A stretch of 64,000 nucleotides of DNA, from positions 1 to 64,000 of the forward strand of contig WPDH01000042.1 in the NCBI GenBank assembly GCA_019137255.1. Reading direction: 5' to 3'. Shown here piece by piece: positions 46,518 to 58,744 of the stretch. Each line of letters starts with the position of its first letter. Position 1 is the first letter of the stretch. Source of the stretch: Corinectria fuckeliana. Its lineage: Eukaryota > Ascomycota > Sordariomycetes > Hypocreales > Nectriaceae. The notes under the pieces were generated by a model. That model did not search any database and was not told the origin of the DNA. It worked only from the letters and a program-made list of their open reading frames with translations. The translations under genes and the position numbers were made by a program.

Positions 46518-48146
46518 ATGAAGCTGCCTCGAGCTCCATTCCGGAGCCTCGATCCTCATCTGTCGCCCGCGCTCTCACTCCCCTTCCGAACCGCAACATC
46601 CCGACCGCGCATTGCTCCGATCACAACACCCGGCCGCGTCCCGCGCAGCAGCCGACAATCTTGGCCCGCCAGCCGCCGTTGCTATGCCTCCGTTTCCGCC
46701 GCCGAGCTGAGGTTCGGCCAGCCCGTTTACGAAACGCACCCGCACATTCTCAAACCCGGTGAACGTTCGTCTTCCTCTCCCTCCCTCTCCCTCTCTTCTC
46801 TCCATCTCCCTAGCGCTACATTAATCCCTCTTCCCGCATAACTTACACCCCTTGCTAATGACGGGCCCCTTCCAGTGACACCCGGCATCACAGCCCAGGA
46901 ATACGCCGACCGCCGCGCCGCGCTCGCCGACTCCATGACCGAAGGCAGCGTCGCCGTGCTGCACGCCGCCTCTATGCAGTACAAGTCCGGCGCCGTATTC
47001 CACCCGTACCGCCAGGAGTCCAATTTCCTGTACCTTACGGGCTGGCTGGAGGGCGACGCCATCGCCGTCGTCCAGAAGACAGGCCCCAACCTCGGCGACT
47101 ACGCCTTCCGCCTCTTCGTCAAGCCCAAGAACCCGCGCGATGAGCAGTGGTCCGGCTACCGCAACGGCGTCGAGGCCGCCCGCGACGTCTTCAACGCCGA
47201 CGAGGCCCACTCCATTGACGAGGCCGAGTCCCTGCTGCCCAAGCTGCTCGAGTCCGCCAAGCTCGTCTACGCCGACTTCCAGCCTTCCAGGGGCAGCACC
47301 TCGGCCAGCTGGCTGTGGCGCTTCTTCTCCGGCCGCGAGTCCCGTCCCACGCGGACGCCGCTCTATTCCGTCATGAATAAGCTCCGCGCCGTCAAGAGCC
47401 CCGCCGAGGTGGCCAACATGCGGCGCGCGGGCCAGATCTCCGGACGCGCCATCACCGACGCCATGCGCCGCCCCTGGACGCGCGAGAAGGACCTGCATGC
47501 CTTCCTCGACTACCAGTTCGTCATCAACGGGTGCGATGGCCCGGCGTACATCCCCGTCGTGGCTGGCGGCGAGCGCGCCAACTGCATCCACTACACGGTA
47601 AACAACAGCACCTTCAACGAGGACGAGTTCATCCTCGTCGACGCGGGCGGCGAGTACGGCACCTACATCACCGACATCTCGCGCACGTGGCCCGCCTCGG
47701 GCAAGTTCACGCCCGCCCAGCGCGACCTGTACGAGGCCGTGCTGAAGGTGCAGCGGGCGAGCGTTGCGCTGTGTCGTGCCAGCGCCCGCGTGTCTCTGGA
47801 GGACATCCACAACACCACGGCCCGCGGCCTGGTCGACGAGCTGCGCGCCATCGGCTTCAACGTCTCCTTGGGCAGCATCGACCAGCTCTTCCCCCACCAC
47901 GTCGGCCACTACGTTGGGCTCGACGTGCACGACTGCCCCGGCTTCAGCCGCCGCGAGATGCTGCGCCGCGGCCACTGCGTCACCGTCGAGCCAGGCGTAT
48001 ACGTTCCCAATGATGATAGGTGGCCGGCGGCATTCAGGGGCATGGGCGTGCGCATCGAGGACAGTGTGTGTGTCGACGATGACTCCCCCTATGTTCTCAC
48101 TACCGAGGCTGTAAAAGAGGTCGCGGATATCGAGGCTCTGCGATGA
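46518..48146 (+). CDS. icp55: Mitochondrial intermediate cleaving peptidase Icp55 (M24 aminopeptidase P type)
   Basis: This 503-aa enzyme removes one residue from proteins after the mitochondrial processing peptidase, stabilising them by the N-end rule. Exons are 46518..46758 and 46876..48146, with a 117-nt intron. The first 60 residues are Arg/Ser/Pro-rich and uncharged-acidic-free, a good mitochondrial presequence. The N-terminal aminopeptidase-P domain begins VTPGITAQEYADRR and contains FLYLTGW. The metal-binding ligands appear in order: Asp in ILVDAGG and TDISRTW (near 335 and 345), His in HHVGHYVG (near 423), Glu in VTVEPGVY (near 451) and Glu in GVRIEDS (near 474). All five are present, so it should be active. 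A 442-codon open frame on the opposite strand is a GC shadow. Confidence 0.94.
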
Positions 48147-48781
48147 CAATGGACGAACGATCTAAATAGACGTAAAACTGTACAGCATATGTAAGTAAAA
48201 GTACAAGATATCGTGAATCATGAGGGGGCAACCCGCGACCAGGAACAGCCCATGTAGCATCTTCTCGTTTCGTTTCGTTTCTCACAACTCCCGCCTTTGT
48301 TTCTCTCGCAAGAGTCATTAGAATTGCATCGACGTCTAAATACGAAAGAGAAAAAAAACCCTTCCCATAACAAAAAGCCACCAACCATGGACTTTGTATA
48401 ACTCATAGGCAAGCCATCACCATCACTCTAGGGTACCGTTCACCTAAAGACCAACCCCTAATGGCACAGCCCCTTGTTACTCCTAGATAAGCCGTGAAAC
48501 ATAACCCTCGCATCTAATCAAACTAACAGCCCATATGACATCTCATCACCCGTCGCTCTATTATGCACGCAAGGGTGAAAACCCCATGCACACATGCGAC
48601 GTATATGTACCGAAGCTCACATAATCAACGCCGAGAGGCCGAGATGGAGGAAAGAAAAAGAAAAAAGCCAATAAAAATGTACGAGGAAGGAGGGATGAGC
48701 AGTGTGTATGGCACGAATCATCCTTGGGGTATATTTATACACAAGCCCAAGTATTAGCCTTGGAACATCGCAACGTCTATC
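48147..48781. other. Convergent intergenic region
   Basis: It lies between the 3' ends of icp55 and the bHLH gene, and is A/T-richer than the genes, as for 3' UTRs. No gene is seen. Confidence 0.4.
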
Positions 48782-50457
48782 TCAACAGAAACCTCTCGGG
48801 TCGAAGAGGGTTCGGCTGTGGTTGGGCATCAGGAACGGCTGTCGGGCCGAGGCGCTGAGCAGCTGCTCGAAGGCTTGAAGTCGCCGAGCGAGCTCCTGAT
48901 GCTCTTTTAGAATGGACTTGTTGCGGCGCTCTAGATATTGGATGTATTCGGTGGCCTTTGTTAAAACGGTCCCCTAAATAAATATGTCAGTCATCGCGAA
49001 CAAGACAAGGGCAACTGCCAGCTGAGCTGGTGGTTGAAGACTGACCTTGCTCACTTTGGGGGCTCGTTGTGGATTTGAAGACGACTCTCCTCCGTCTTCT
49101 TCACCATCCTCGGGTATGGACTTTAGAGCTGGCACGGCGTCGCGCAGCTCCGCAATCTTGTCCTTGAGGTTTGTTCTATATTTCCGCTCAATGTCGTTAT
49201 GAGCTGTTCGATCACCCGCCTTGAGCTTTTCCTTGCCCTTATCGGACATGCTCGTGCCAGCGCGATGGAAATGTCCAGAGGAGCCCAGTCCTACCGAGCT
49301 ACCTCCGTCGTTGGAGGAGCCTTCGTGCTTGATATGGTCCACACCTAGAGTCTTGGAGCTGTCGGCTGGCGTCGGAGTCTGGTTCTGACTATGATCTCCG
49401 CCACCGAGGATGGAGTCAATGCTGGCGTTGAACTCCGGGGGCAGGCCAGTTCCCAGTCCAGCTCCGAATCCCAGGCCGAACCCACTCGGGGGCATGAAGC
49501 TCGCTGGCGTACGGCCAGTGTTCATGGCAATAGCCAGGAGGCGCCGTTGCTCATCGTTGCTCAGCACCTGGTTGACTTGGCCAAGTCCAGGCATCGCTTG
49601 CTGGTATCCTCCTATGCCCATGGCCCCAGGGCTTTCGCCAACCCCGAAAGGTTGGTCCATTCGCAGACCCGGCTCGGGCCTCTCCCAGCTCAGGGGAGTG
49701 GAGTAGAGACCCTCCCGGGGGGGCACCTCTGGCGGCGGCATCGAGTCAATCTTGGCTAAATGCTCCTCTAGATTGATGGATTCGAATCCTTCCTCATCGT
49801 CGGACAGTGCATTGTCGAGGGCGTTGTCGTCGAGGAAGTCGGTGCCTTTGAATGGGGGCGCCGAAGCATAAAGACCCGTTCCGAGACCTGGAGTTGTCGA
49901 GTTGGTCGGATAGGTCGGACTTCAAAGTACCAATTAGCCTTTGAGGTTCCGAAAAGGCTGGGTAGGGATACAAACCGAGGCTGATTCATCGTGTCATAAC
50001 GCTTTGAGAAATCAATCTCGAAGCTTCCAACTCTTTCAGCTTCTTCATCGTCAAATTGGATCCAGTAATCAAGCGATTCCAAGGCAGAATCGGTATCAAC
50101 CTTGGTGCGCTTCCTCTCATGAGCGTCCTTTTTTCGTTGGTGACCTCGCGGATGCCCCCTTGTGGGTAGAGATGTTTTATGTTGGGCGTAGGGTGACGGC
50201 ATCGACGCCTGGGTGAATGAGATGTCGGATGGAGCACTAGAGGTGTTGTCGTAGGAAGGGATGTTGACTCCCGACGGCGCAGCGGTCCTGTCGGAAAGGC
50301 CAATGTTGTCGTCTAACCCCGTCGGCCGCCATGACGAGTGGTCTGGCTGCTGTTGCTGTTGGGGGACGGTGCCGGCCGACGATTCGGCATTCTGATCCAC
50401 TGGGTTCAGTGTTTGGTTATTGGGCACCGAAAAGAAACTGAGGAGATTGGGATCCAT
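48782..50457 (-). CDS. SREBP-like basic helix-loop-helix transcription factor
   Basis: This predicted DNA-binding regulator has 515 aa. Exons on the minus strand are 49976..50457, 49046..49919 and 48782..48973, with introns of 56 and 72 nt. The basic region HNDIERKYRTNLKDKI starts at residue 401. The Tyr in KYR replaces the usual bHLH Arg and is the mark of the SREBP group, which reads sterol regulatory elements as well as E-boxes. The loop is unusually long and acidic (PEDGEEDGGESSS). Helix 2 (GTVLTKATEYIQYLERR) begins exactly at exon 3 and continues into a short leucine zipper. No transmembrane segments follow, so it is not a membrane-cleaved SREBP such as SrbA. It is closer in layout to soluble fungal proteins such as SrbB or SAH-2 (inference). 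The N-terminal 350 residues are low-complexity and probably activating. Upstream non-coding exons are possible. Confidence 0.88.
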
Positions 50458-53084
50458 CGGTAACACGGCATCCCCAGGCCCTCGGAGGCCTAAAGTGGAC
50501 AGAGACGGGGGGGATCTCGTGTCAGCGGCCCGGAGAAGGCTTACACCAGTCCAATTCGCAAAAGGTGGCTAGGGCGACGAGGTGGGTGTAAGCGCGGGAA
50601 GGGTTGATTATCTCAGCGGGGCAGCTGGCTCATGAGGAAGAGCGCTCGTCTCGATGAGAATTGAAAGGGGCGTCGCGACGGCGACGAGAGCGTTGAACGA
50701 GTTGTGGCCCCAACGCCGAGGTTCGCGGGAGGTGAGGCGACGTGCGATGCGGCAGCGACGGCCTCGCAAAAGCAACACAAGCGGACCGAGATGGATGGGT
50801 CGATGGGCGCCGACGTGCGACGACTGATGGAAGTCGGCTGCACAATGGGGAGGGTAGACACGGGAGACTGAGATGGAAGACTGCAGGCGAGACAGCGAGG
50901 TGGGGTGTCGTTAAGATGGATGCGTGGTCGAGAAAACGGGCGTAACTTTGGGCGAGAGATGGAGATGGAGATGGTCGGATGCGGCGACGGCGACGGCGGC
51001 GGGCGACGGGTGACGGGTGACGGCGGCGGCCAACGGAATTTCGGCCAGGGCGGACGATTGGTGGCGGGTCGAAATATTTGATGAGGCCGGCGAGCTTGAC
51101 CTTAGCACGGGGATTCGCAGGGTGAAAGGTTTTTGCTGAGTATCAGTCGACAAGCGACAGCGACGGAGACGGGGAGGAGGCGACGGGGTCGGGGCCGGGG
51201 TCCAGGATGCGGGCTCTCTCTTCTCTTGTCCCTCTGTACGGAGTACCTAAGGTAGGTACTATGTAGATAGTAGGTTCTCTCGCCAATTCGCAGCAAAAGA
51301 GGCAAGACGCGGGTGTCAGGGAGGGATCAGTGTCTTTCCGAGGTAGGGGAACCGGCTTTCCCGCTTGCGTTGCGTGGTCTGGTCTGGTCTGGTCTGGTCT
51401 GGTCTGGTCGAGTATCTATTTCGCAGAGCCCTGTTTCTTGTCGTTGCTTTGGGGGCTACTTTGGTGGTGGGTGAAGACTGGACTGCGAGAGGAGGGATTG
51501 GATGCCAGGCGGGCTGGGCGGCGGCGGGTACGGTACGGGGGGAGGGGCTGTTTGGTTTTCCCTTTCTCACTTTCTCACTGCCGGGAGGACGAAGACGTCG
51601 GTCGTGATGTTTCTCGGCCGCAATGGCGTGACTTTGGGACTTCCAGGCCGCCCGTCGCCCCAGGGGCCCTGAACCCTGGCGTAGCAGAAATTGTCCACTG
51701 CCTGTCGAGATCGTATGATGGGCGAGGCTGAGGAGGGGAATTGTACGATGGCCAAGGTGGGCTCCCATTGCGTTGGCCTCATTGGTCGGCTTGGGCGTGA
51801 CCGGGGGGGATGCCACTCACCCGCCGCTGCCCCGGTTCGGTTGGCGGCGAGGCCCTGTCAGGTCAGTCTCTAGACGAAGAAAGTACATAGATAGATTTAG
51901 TACGTTGAGCATCTTTAGGGCCTGTCGTTCTACATCCTATGTAGCTTATGTAGGCGCATGTCAGGACATATCAGAGCTTGTTCGGTAGGTGACCTGCAAC
52001 AACCCGGGCCCCTCCCATCCATTGGTCAGCTGGCTGGCTGGTCGGCCGGTGGCGCTTGGCAACGGCCTCCAGAAGGCCTGGAAGCTTTTCAGCCTCGTTC
52101 TAGCTGGCACCCAACCCAACCAACCCCCCGTTCCCAGTCTCTCTTATTAGTGCCTTTATTAATGCCTTCATTCCCCCATTGCCCATTCCCATTTCTTTTC
52201 CCACTCACACGTTTTGTTCCATTTTGCTCCGTTTAGCCCCTCCCGCCACCACCCCCCCGGTTGAGCCCAAGTGGAGCTGATGCGCCGCCGTCCGACTCGG
52301 TTCGCCCACGCGCGGATGGTTTTGGTGCGCTGCCATCCCGACTCCGCGGGGGTTGTGTTGGGTTGGTCCTCAGCTGTGTTGACTCTCCTCCCGCTCTTCT
52401 CGGTTTCTGACCGCCACCAGCTCCCCAAGGAAAGAAGGCGTCTGTGTCTAGTGTCCCGCGTGCTTCTGCTCGTGCTTGTGCTTCTGCTCGTGCGTCGCGC
52501 GCCTGCGCCTGCGTCTGCGTGCCACAATGAACTGCGACCCCGTGCCATTTGCTCTAGCGCGAGGTAAAAAGTACGTACTACGTACTCCGTAGACCTAAGT
52601 ACAAATACTGTTTATTCCCGCCTGACCCCAGGATTCATTCTGCTTCTGGAGCTTCGACCATGATCGACGCGCGCCAGATCTATTCCTGGACAAGCCAATG
52701 CTTTAAAAGGCACCGGGTTCTTTGTACGTCTCGTCAACGCTTTGAGCTAGTTTCTGATCGAGTCAAAGCAGAAGAAGCAGTTTGGGTCTGCTCAGCGAAT
52801 GAACAAGATTCTCGTGCTTGTTGTGTGACCAGATTCCCCTAACCTCAACATCACACTTCTTCTGTATTTGGGTGTCAATAACCGTCATTGACAATCATCA
52901 GCGTATTCATGATATTAGGAAGTGCAGTTATGCTCTGTCCAGTTCAGTTCAACGAGTGCTCTCACTCGAGGATATAAAGCTCAGCGTGACCTGGAAATCA
53001 AGATGCTGTTAATCATGCTCTCTAGCAACTCTCAAACATCAGCGAATCTACGCCAATTATACCGTCATAAGAAACTCAGAAACT
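50458..53084. other. 2.6-kb divergent intergenic region
   Basis: This lies between the bHLH factor and the LysM gene, likely containing long leaders of both. No credible gene is seen; open frames are GC shadows without domains. It holds the GGTCT pentamer repeat at 51375-51409. Confidence 0.45.
51375..51409. repeat. GGTCT pentanucleotide microsatellite (about 7 copies)
   Basis: Seven consecutive GGTCT units are followed by GGTCG. This is a simple sequence repeat in non-coding DNA. Confidence 0.9.
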
Positions 53085-53840
53085 ATGATCGCAATCCGAC
53101 TCCTCGCAGCTGTCGCACTCCTCACAGGACAGAGGGCTACGGCAGCAAACATCCCCATCAACACCCCGAGCCCGATCCTCCAGCCAGCTTATCCTGCCTG
53201 TGAGCAGTTCCACCTCGCTGGCGTGGGAGAAGATTGCAACGCGCTCATTGCTTTTGCCTACATCGGCCGAGCCGAATTCTTCCGCATCAATCCCGCCGTC
53301 GACGGCGAAAAAGGCTGCAAAAGAAACATCATCGCGAACACCTGGTACTGCGTCAAGGCCAAAGGCTCTCATCCCGCCCCGTCGGCCACCGCCCTCCCCG
53401 GGCCCGGGGCGACAAAGGGTCCGCATCACCCTGCGGGTGACACGCGGCCAAAGCCCAAGGGCGAGGCCAAGAGCAGGAAGAAGGCCGGGAAGCCGAAGGC
53501 GACAAAGACAACACACAAAGACACTAATATCACAAAGGCGCCTGTTCCCAACTACAACGAGTGCGTGTACGGCGACTGCTGGTACGGCTTTGGCATGTTG
53601 AGCAAAGGTGACAAGGACAATCTCTCCACGGCGTCCAGCATGTGCAAAAAGGTCTTCGCGGAAGGGTGCAAAGAGGACTGGGACTGGCCTGGCAACGTCA
53701 ACAAGCTTTGCAATGGTTGTAAGGAGCTCAAGTCAGCCTGTCCCTGCTTCCTCGCGGGACACTACCACACCAGAACTACAAACCCCTACTTGTACTCGAG
53801 GAAGGGCCAGCAGGACCAGAACGACTTTTTGCCATCATAA
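53085..53840 (+). CDS. Secreted LysM-domain protein with a Cys-rich C-terminal module
   Basis: This intronless gene encodes 251 aa. The signal peptide is MIAIRLLAAVALLTGQRATA. A single fungal-type LysM domain spans about residues 35-90, from CEQFHLAGVGEDCNAL through FFRINPAVD to NTWYCVKA, with its cysteines in the fungal LysM pattern. LysM domains bind chitin or related glycans; small secreted versions often shield hyphae from host perception (family knowledge). A Pro/Lys-rich basic linker follows (about residues 95-150). The last 90 residues form a second Cys-rich region with CVYGDCWYGFG, LCNGC and ACPC. I do not recognise that region. The basic linker could be cleaved or bind polyanions (inference). 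It could be an effector or a cell-wall protein; no GPI signal is seen. Confidence 0.82.
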   Translation: MIAIRLLAAVALLTGQRATAANIPINTPSPILQPAYPACEQFHLAGVGEDCNALIAFAYIGRAEFFRINPAVDGEKGCKRNIIANTWYCVKAKGSHPAPSATALPGPGATKGPHHPAGDTRPKPKGEAKSRKKAGKPKATKTTHKDTNITKAPVPNYNECVYGDCWYGFGMLSKGDKDNLSTASSMCKKVFAEGCKEDWDWPGNVNKLCNGCKELKSACPCFLAGHYHTRTTNPYLYSRKGQQDQNDFLPS

Positions 53841-54180
53841 GCTTGGATTTCTTCCCTCGTACGAAGTACGAAGCAAGGCCTTTGTGTCTTTGTGCCATAG
53901 GCTCGGATGTGGAGCCTGTGTAGCGGTCGAGGTAACGGAGGGAGGCTAGCGGACGTGCGGCTTCCGGGGACGACACCGTTATATCTTTATTTTCACTCCT
54001 CCTCTCATCTCACTTTTCTCATCTCACTGGCGAAGCATTTTACCAGCACTTTTATATCCTCTTTCGTTACTTGAATTTACTTTTATCTAGTCGCGCTTTA
54101 TCGTACATTACAAGACCATTGCCGCAGTATGGCTGTCATGGCTCTCTATACCGTTTTCCCACCCGCTGAACAATCCGGTC
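53841..54180. other. Intergenic region
   Basis: It holds the 3' UTR of the LysM gene. Nothing else is recognised. Confidence 0.4.
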
Positions 54181-54384
54181 CTATGACCTTCCCGCATCTC
54201 CCTTCATATCGAGCGGAGCCGGAAGTGTCTCTTTTCGGATGCAGTCATCGCACTTCACGGTCAGCTGTATGACCTCGTGTTTCGACGACGGACCCTTACA
54301 CCCGTTGAGTGCTCTCGGGCACCATTTAATGTCGTAGTATCCGACATGTCCACACGCCCACTTCCTATCCACTTGGATACACAT
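54181..54384 (-). CDS. Possible small Cys-rich protein
   Basis: A 67-codon open frame starts MCIQVDRKWACGHVGYYD and carries six cysteines (2, 11, 22, 29, 45 and 48) plus histidines, including a CDDC pair near the end. Many filamentous ascomycetes have short orphan proteins beginning MCI with a CGH motif and a terminal C-x-x-C, thought to bind zinc. The match is to that general pattern only. No signal peptide is seen, so an intracellular site is likely. It might be part of a larger spliced gene or chance. It is convergent with the LysM gene. Confidence 0.42.
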   Translation of the reverse strand: MCIQVDRKWACGHVGYYDIKWCPRALNGCKGPSSKHEVIQLTVKCDDCIRKETLPAPLDMKGDAGRS

Positions 54385-57300
54385 TCCGGTCGGCTCGTCA
54401 ATCGTGTTCTTCGACTTTTAATGCCTCCTGGCCCGTAGTTGATAGTATTTTGTCTGTCGTTAAACGCCTGTGTTGGAGTAAGTTTTTGTCTGCCCAGAAA
54501 GGCGACGGGGAAAGGATTGATCTCGCAGTATAAATAATGATTACCTTTCTAGAGTGATTGTTTGGTTTCGACCACTGTGATCCTGATCCGTGAACGCGCC
54601 ATGTGTCCCCGTGATGCCCGGTCTAGTTGTCCTCACATAGACCTCACGTAGGTGACAATGGCGCCGGAATTTCCGTTGACTGTCACGAACACTGCGCTTC
54701 TTTGATTCCAGCACGGCGCTTTGGGGGGGCTGTCTAATAACAGCACACGCGGCCGGCCGAGAAGTGCAGTAACGCTGTGTCGTTAAAGACACGGGAAAAA
54801 AAGTGAGGCTCGTCGACGGAGACTGGCCAATCCATGCCGCGGTGTAGTCTAGTGACGGGAACCCAGCCGTTGGGCGATTCGGCGAATCAACGCCGACCAA
54901 ACAGGCGGGCTGCGTCTCGAGTACAGTAGGACATACAGTAAGTTATCCGTCGAACTCGACGCAACGCCCTGACTCAGCCAACCAGTCTCATCTGTTTCTT
55001 TGTGCGAATTACTAAAGAACGTAGACTACTAGGTAGGGACGTATTCGGTTGCGTAGGTAGGTATGTATCGTGACCTGCAGCACACGTAGCGCCCAGGGTG
55101 CACGGCTGCAGTTCGTGGTTCAAAGTTGCTGACTGGACCTCTCACGCTGGCATCCAGCAAGCCAGAAGGCGCTGGAAAGTAGGTTGCTCTCTTTGGTGTG
55201 GGCCAAAAGGGTCAGAACCGTACGATTTGCCTCCCATGCTGCTGCTCGGCAAGGAAGAGCCATGAGCGGAACCATGCGCGCGAGCGGGTCGTCGAGTACA
55301 CGGAGCCGACAACACCGGGTAAGCACAGGTTGCAATTGGCTTCCGGGAAAGGCCAGCCAGGGGAATCATTTTCGTCCCATGTGTGATAATGATGGGAATA
55401 TTAGGTTACCACAAGCGGCAGTTTTTTTTTCTTTCCCTTCCGGTTGGCTATAGGGTAACCGACCGTGTCTGGATCGTCGGGTTGGAAACATGTCGCGCGA
55501 GGCGAGAGTACTATGTAGTGAGAGTACTATATAGTAATTAACGACCTGCGAATCACCGGGAAAAGGAGAAAATCTCTCACGGCGACGTGCCGAAAGCTTG
55601 ATGCAAGCCGCCGGACTCTAGCCACAGTCAAGTACGAAGCACGTCCAGTCATACAGTCACACAGTTATTAACCTGACAACACCAACCCGAAGATGGCAGC
55701 TGGCACGACACCACACGATATTACTTCCGCCGACTAGTATTGGCCTCCCATCCTCGCACAAACCTCACCGCTCCATTTGCGTGGCTCCCAGCTCTCTCCT
55801 CCGTGCAACCAATCGACCTTGCTGCGGCCCTGGAGATACATCTACCCCAAGTTTCTCTCGCCCGGGAAAAAAAAAAAGTAGTGAGCGACCAAAGGACCCG
55901 TCGCTAATCTCGGCCCGTTTGACAAGTCGAGTTGTGATACGACGACCCGCAGATCACGGACCTTGGCGTTGACAACTAGCTAGAACCTAGTTGCCTAGAT
56001 ACCTAGCTCGTGGTTTGTGCGAGTCTGACTGAGACTGGCGTCTCTGAATCTTCGTTGGTGAGCGATTCGGCAATGGGGTGACGAAAGATGACATATCACA
56101 AAAACCCTTAACAATTAGCTGAAAGGTACCACCGCTCGGTTCTCGCTCATTGGCCCTTGTTTGGAAGTGCATCTGCGACGCAAGGTACTTTTAGAGGCTA
56201 GAGCAGGAGTTGCATCCTATGTCGCACCACACCAACCAGAAACCACTAAGCAGCATTGCCAATAACACTCAATCTTCCTCTCTTCTTGTCCTTCATTGAT
56301 TGGGTGTATTGGGCCATTGATACTGGCGGAAACTGGTATGGGACCTCAGTACAAATTGGCTATGATCGATGAACGTAAGCAAAATGGCATTTGGTCTACA
56401 TACCTGTCTAAATTACGCGCGACCACCATATCGCAAAAACAAAAACAACATATATAAACTTTAGAAGAAGACGCCGGCATGAGGAAAGCCTAGCAGACCT
56501 TTGGAGGACAAACCGTGACTCGCTGGATCTTCGATTTCTCTTGCATCGCACACTGCGAAATATAGATCGTTGCTGAAAGACGAGCTACCTAGTTGCCATG
56601 TGCTCTAGCAACGAGGGCCCCCGGGCAATCGCGCAGCTCATCCCAGCACTCAAGGGAAGTCATTGGAACACCCGGGGTAGCGTCTGGTTTGTGTTTGCAG
56701 GGAGCTTGTGGTTACATGAAGGATACCTTGGCACTCCTCAGCGCGGTAACTGCATCCACATCCTCAACCCATCTACCTGCGTCTCGAATACTGACGACTG
56801 ACTCCGCCATGGCTCCTTCTTCGTCTTGATTTCCCAAGAACTTGATAGCTTTACGGCGAGGACCATTTAGTGAATGATAGGTGGATGGAAGTGACATTCA
56901 ACATATCTTCGGCCGTCCCGTTGAAATCGTTCATGTTCGAGATCTTCTAGTTTGCAGCATCCAGTGGAGCAACCATCGATTCTGCAGGCGCTGAAGATAT
57001 GACAAACCCTGGAAGGCCGAGGTTTCTTAGGATGCGGGTCAAAGTAGCGGGCTATGGAGAATGCAATGGGTCTTGCAAAAGCTATCAAGATGATCAGCAG
57101 GGCTTTGGCGGAAGGAGCTCTCCAGAAGACAATACCTGTGAAGAGACGATGGCACAATGGAGAACCGCTTGGACTGCAGGCAGGATTCCAAATTGTGATT
57201 GTTAGCAAACAGCGGGAGAGTATTTTCGTATAGAAGTGGGCTGGGATAATAACGACATTTTTCTCCTTGCAGCCCGCAAGCGACAGGCTGCGCACTGCAC

Positions 57301-58744
57301 TGAGATGCATCACCACTTCCGCCCTAAGCATGCCTTGCTGATTGCATGGATGCTGCCTACATCCGTACACTTCATCGTAGATGCAGCCACTTTCGTTGGC
57401 CCTGAGCATGTCTTGCTAATTACGTCGACGCTCGTTCGTAGTGCGCCTGTTCGTCGCGAGGTGAGACTAGTGAGATGTTGTCATACTGTAGCCTGGTCTC
57501 GTTGTCTCTCGGGTATCATTAAGGGTAGTTGCACGTATTGTTTCTGGACGCCCGCGGACACACACCTTAAGCCGTAGACAAAACTCGAGTGCAGCATTGA
57601 GGTACGCCCGGGGAACGCAGTCAGTTTGTTCTCGATGATGTTGAGGTTGAAAAGTAGAAGTACCTTTCCCCCTTCCCCCATCAGCTGGACCTAGAAAGTT
57701 GATGAGCATGAGGCGTCCCCCGTTAGTAACTCTTTGGAGCCTAATAAGTGAAAGATCCAGGTCCTTGCACCAAATACATCTTTATCTACGCCTTAGCTAT
57801 AACAATTCTTAGAACTTGACACAGAACACAGCAGTTTGCTTCCGAAGAAGGCACCTATGCAATGTATGCAATGCATATCTAAACTGCATCGGCTTTGAGA
57901 ACTCAAACCATTAGGGGTCGCTGACTCTGATATGCGTTTGAGAAGCAAAAGCATGGTTATCGGTTTAGCTGGTGTAGAAACACCGATCAGGAGAGTCTGC
58001 GTGATGATTTGATACAGCAACCGGACAATCGAACATGCCGAACCGTACTTGGTTTGTTAGCTTTGCTGTATTTCTTTCGTTTGAAGATTGGGCGTGGGAA
58101 CGGGTTTGATCTAGTGTCGGGGTTCTGCTGTAGTGATCTCGGCACGGACTTTGACAAGCCTCCAACTCGCCGAGGCCGACTGGTTATGCAACTGCTAGTA
58201 GCTCTAACAAGGATGTGTACGGTCTAGTGAATTCCATATATCTAGAATAGACTATTAGGCGCCGGTTAGGATCTACTAGCTGAAAGATAAGAAGACCAAA
58301 ATGGTGTGGCCTTCTAGGTATATAAGGCAATAATCGAAGACTACGGTAGCAACTGGACGGGACTGACGGGAACCACCACAATCATGCTTACTATCGTCCC
58401 GCTAATCCGTAGTCGCACGTTTGGTTTCGAGATTGTCGGTCACTTTCTCTGTTTTTCCCGCACGTCTGCAACGGTTTGGCTGGAGAAACTCGGTCCCCGG
58501 CACAAACACTTTTGCGCCTTCCGCTCCCGTTCCTTCCACATCCAACCACGGCAGCTCCCGCTCACCAATAAAACGTAACCCACACTCCTGCATTCACATC
58601 TCGAGGCTGCTCTCTATTTTCTTCTTCAACCGAAAAGGGCATCTTGCTTCGTAAGAGATCTAAAATTAATCTATAGGCTTCAAGCCTCGACCTCGCGGCC
58701 ACCTTGTTCACTCCTGCCCCCGGCCTCGGTGCAGCACAGGCAAG
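54385..58744. other. 4.4-kb gene-poor intergenic region
   Basis: No supportable gene is seen. A minus-strand open frame at 56867-57409 (180 codons) has no recognisable domain and is not convincing. There is an imperfect 22-bp direct repeat (57322-57343 and 57400-57421) whose three differences are all transitions. The base composition is lower in GC than near the genes. Confidence 0.45.

Noticed and set aside
46821..48149. 442-codon open frame on the minus strand
   Set aside because: It lies opposite icp55, whose M24 metal ligands are all present. The minus frame is Val/Gly/Ala-rich low-complexity, the usual shadow of a GC-rich gene.
56867..57409. 180-codon minus-strand open frame
   Set aside because: No domain, signal peptide or convincing codon pattern, and it overlaps other random frames.
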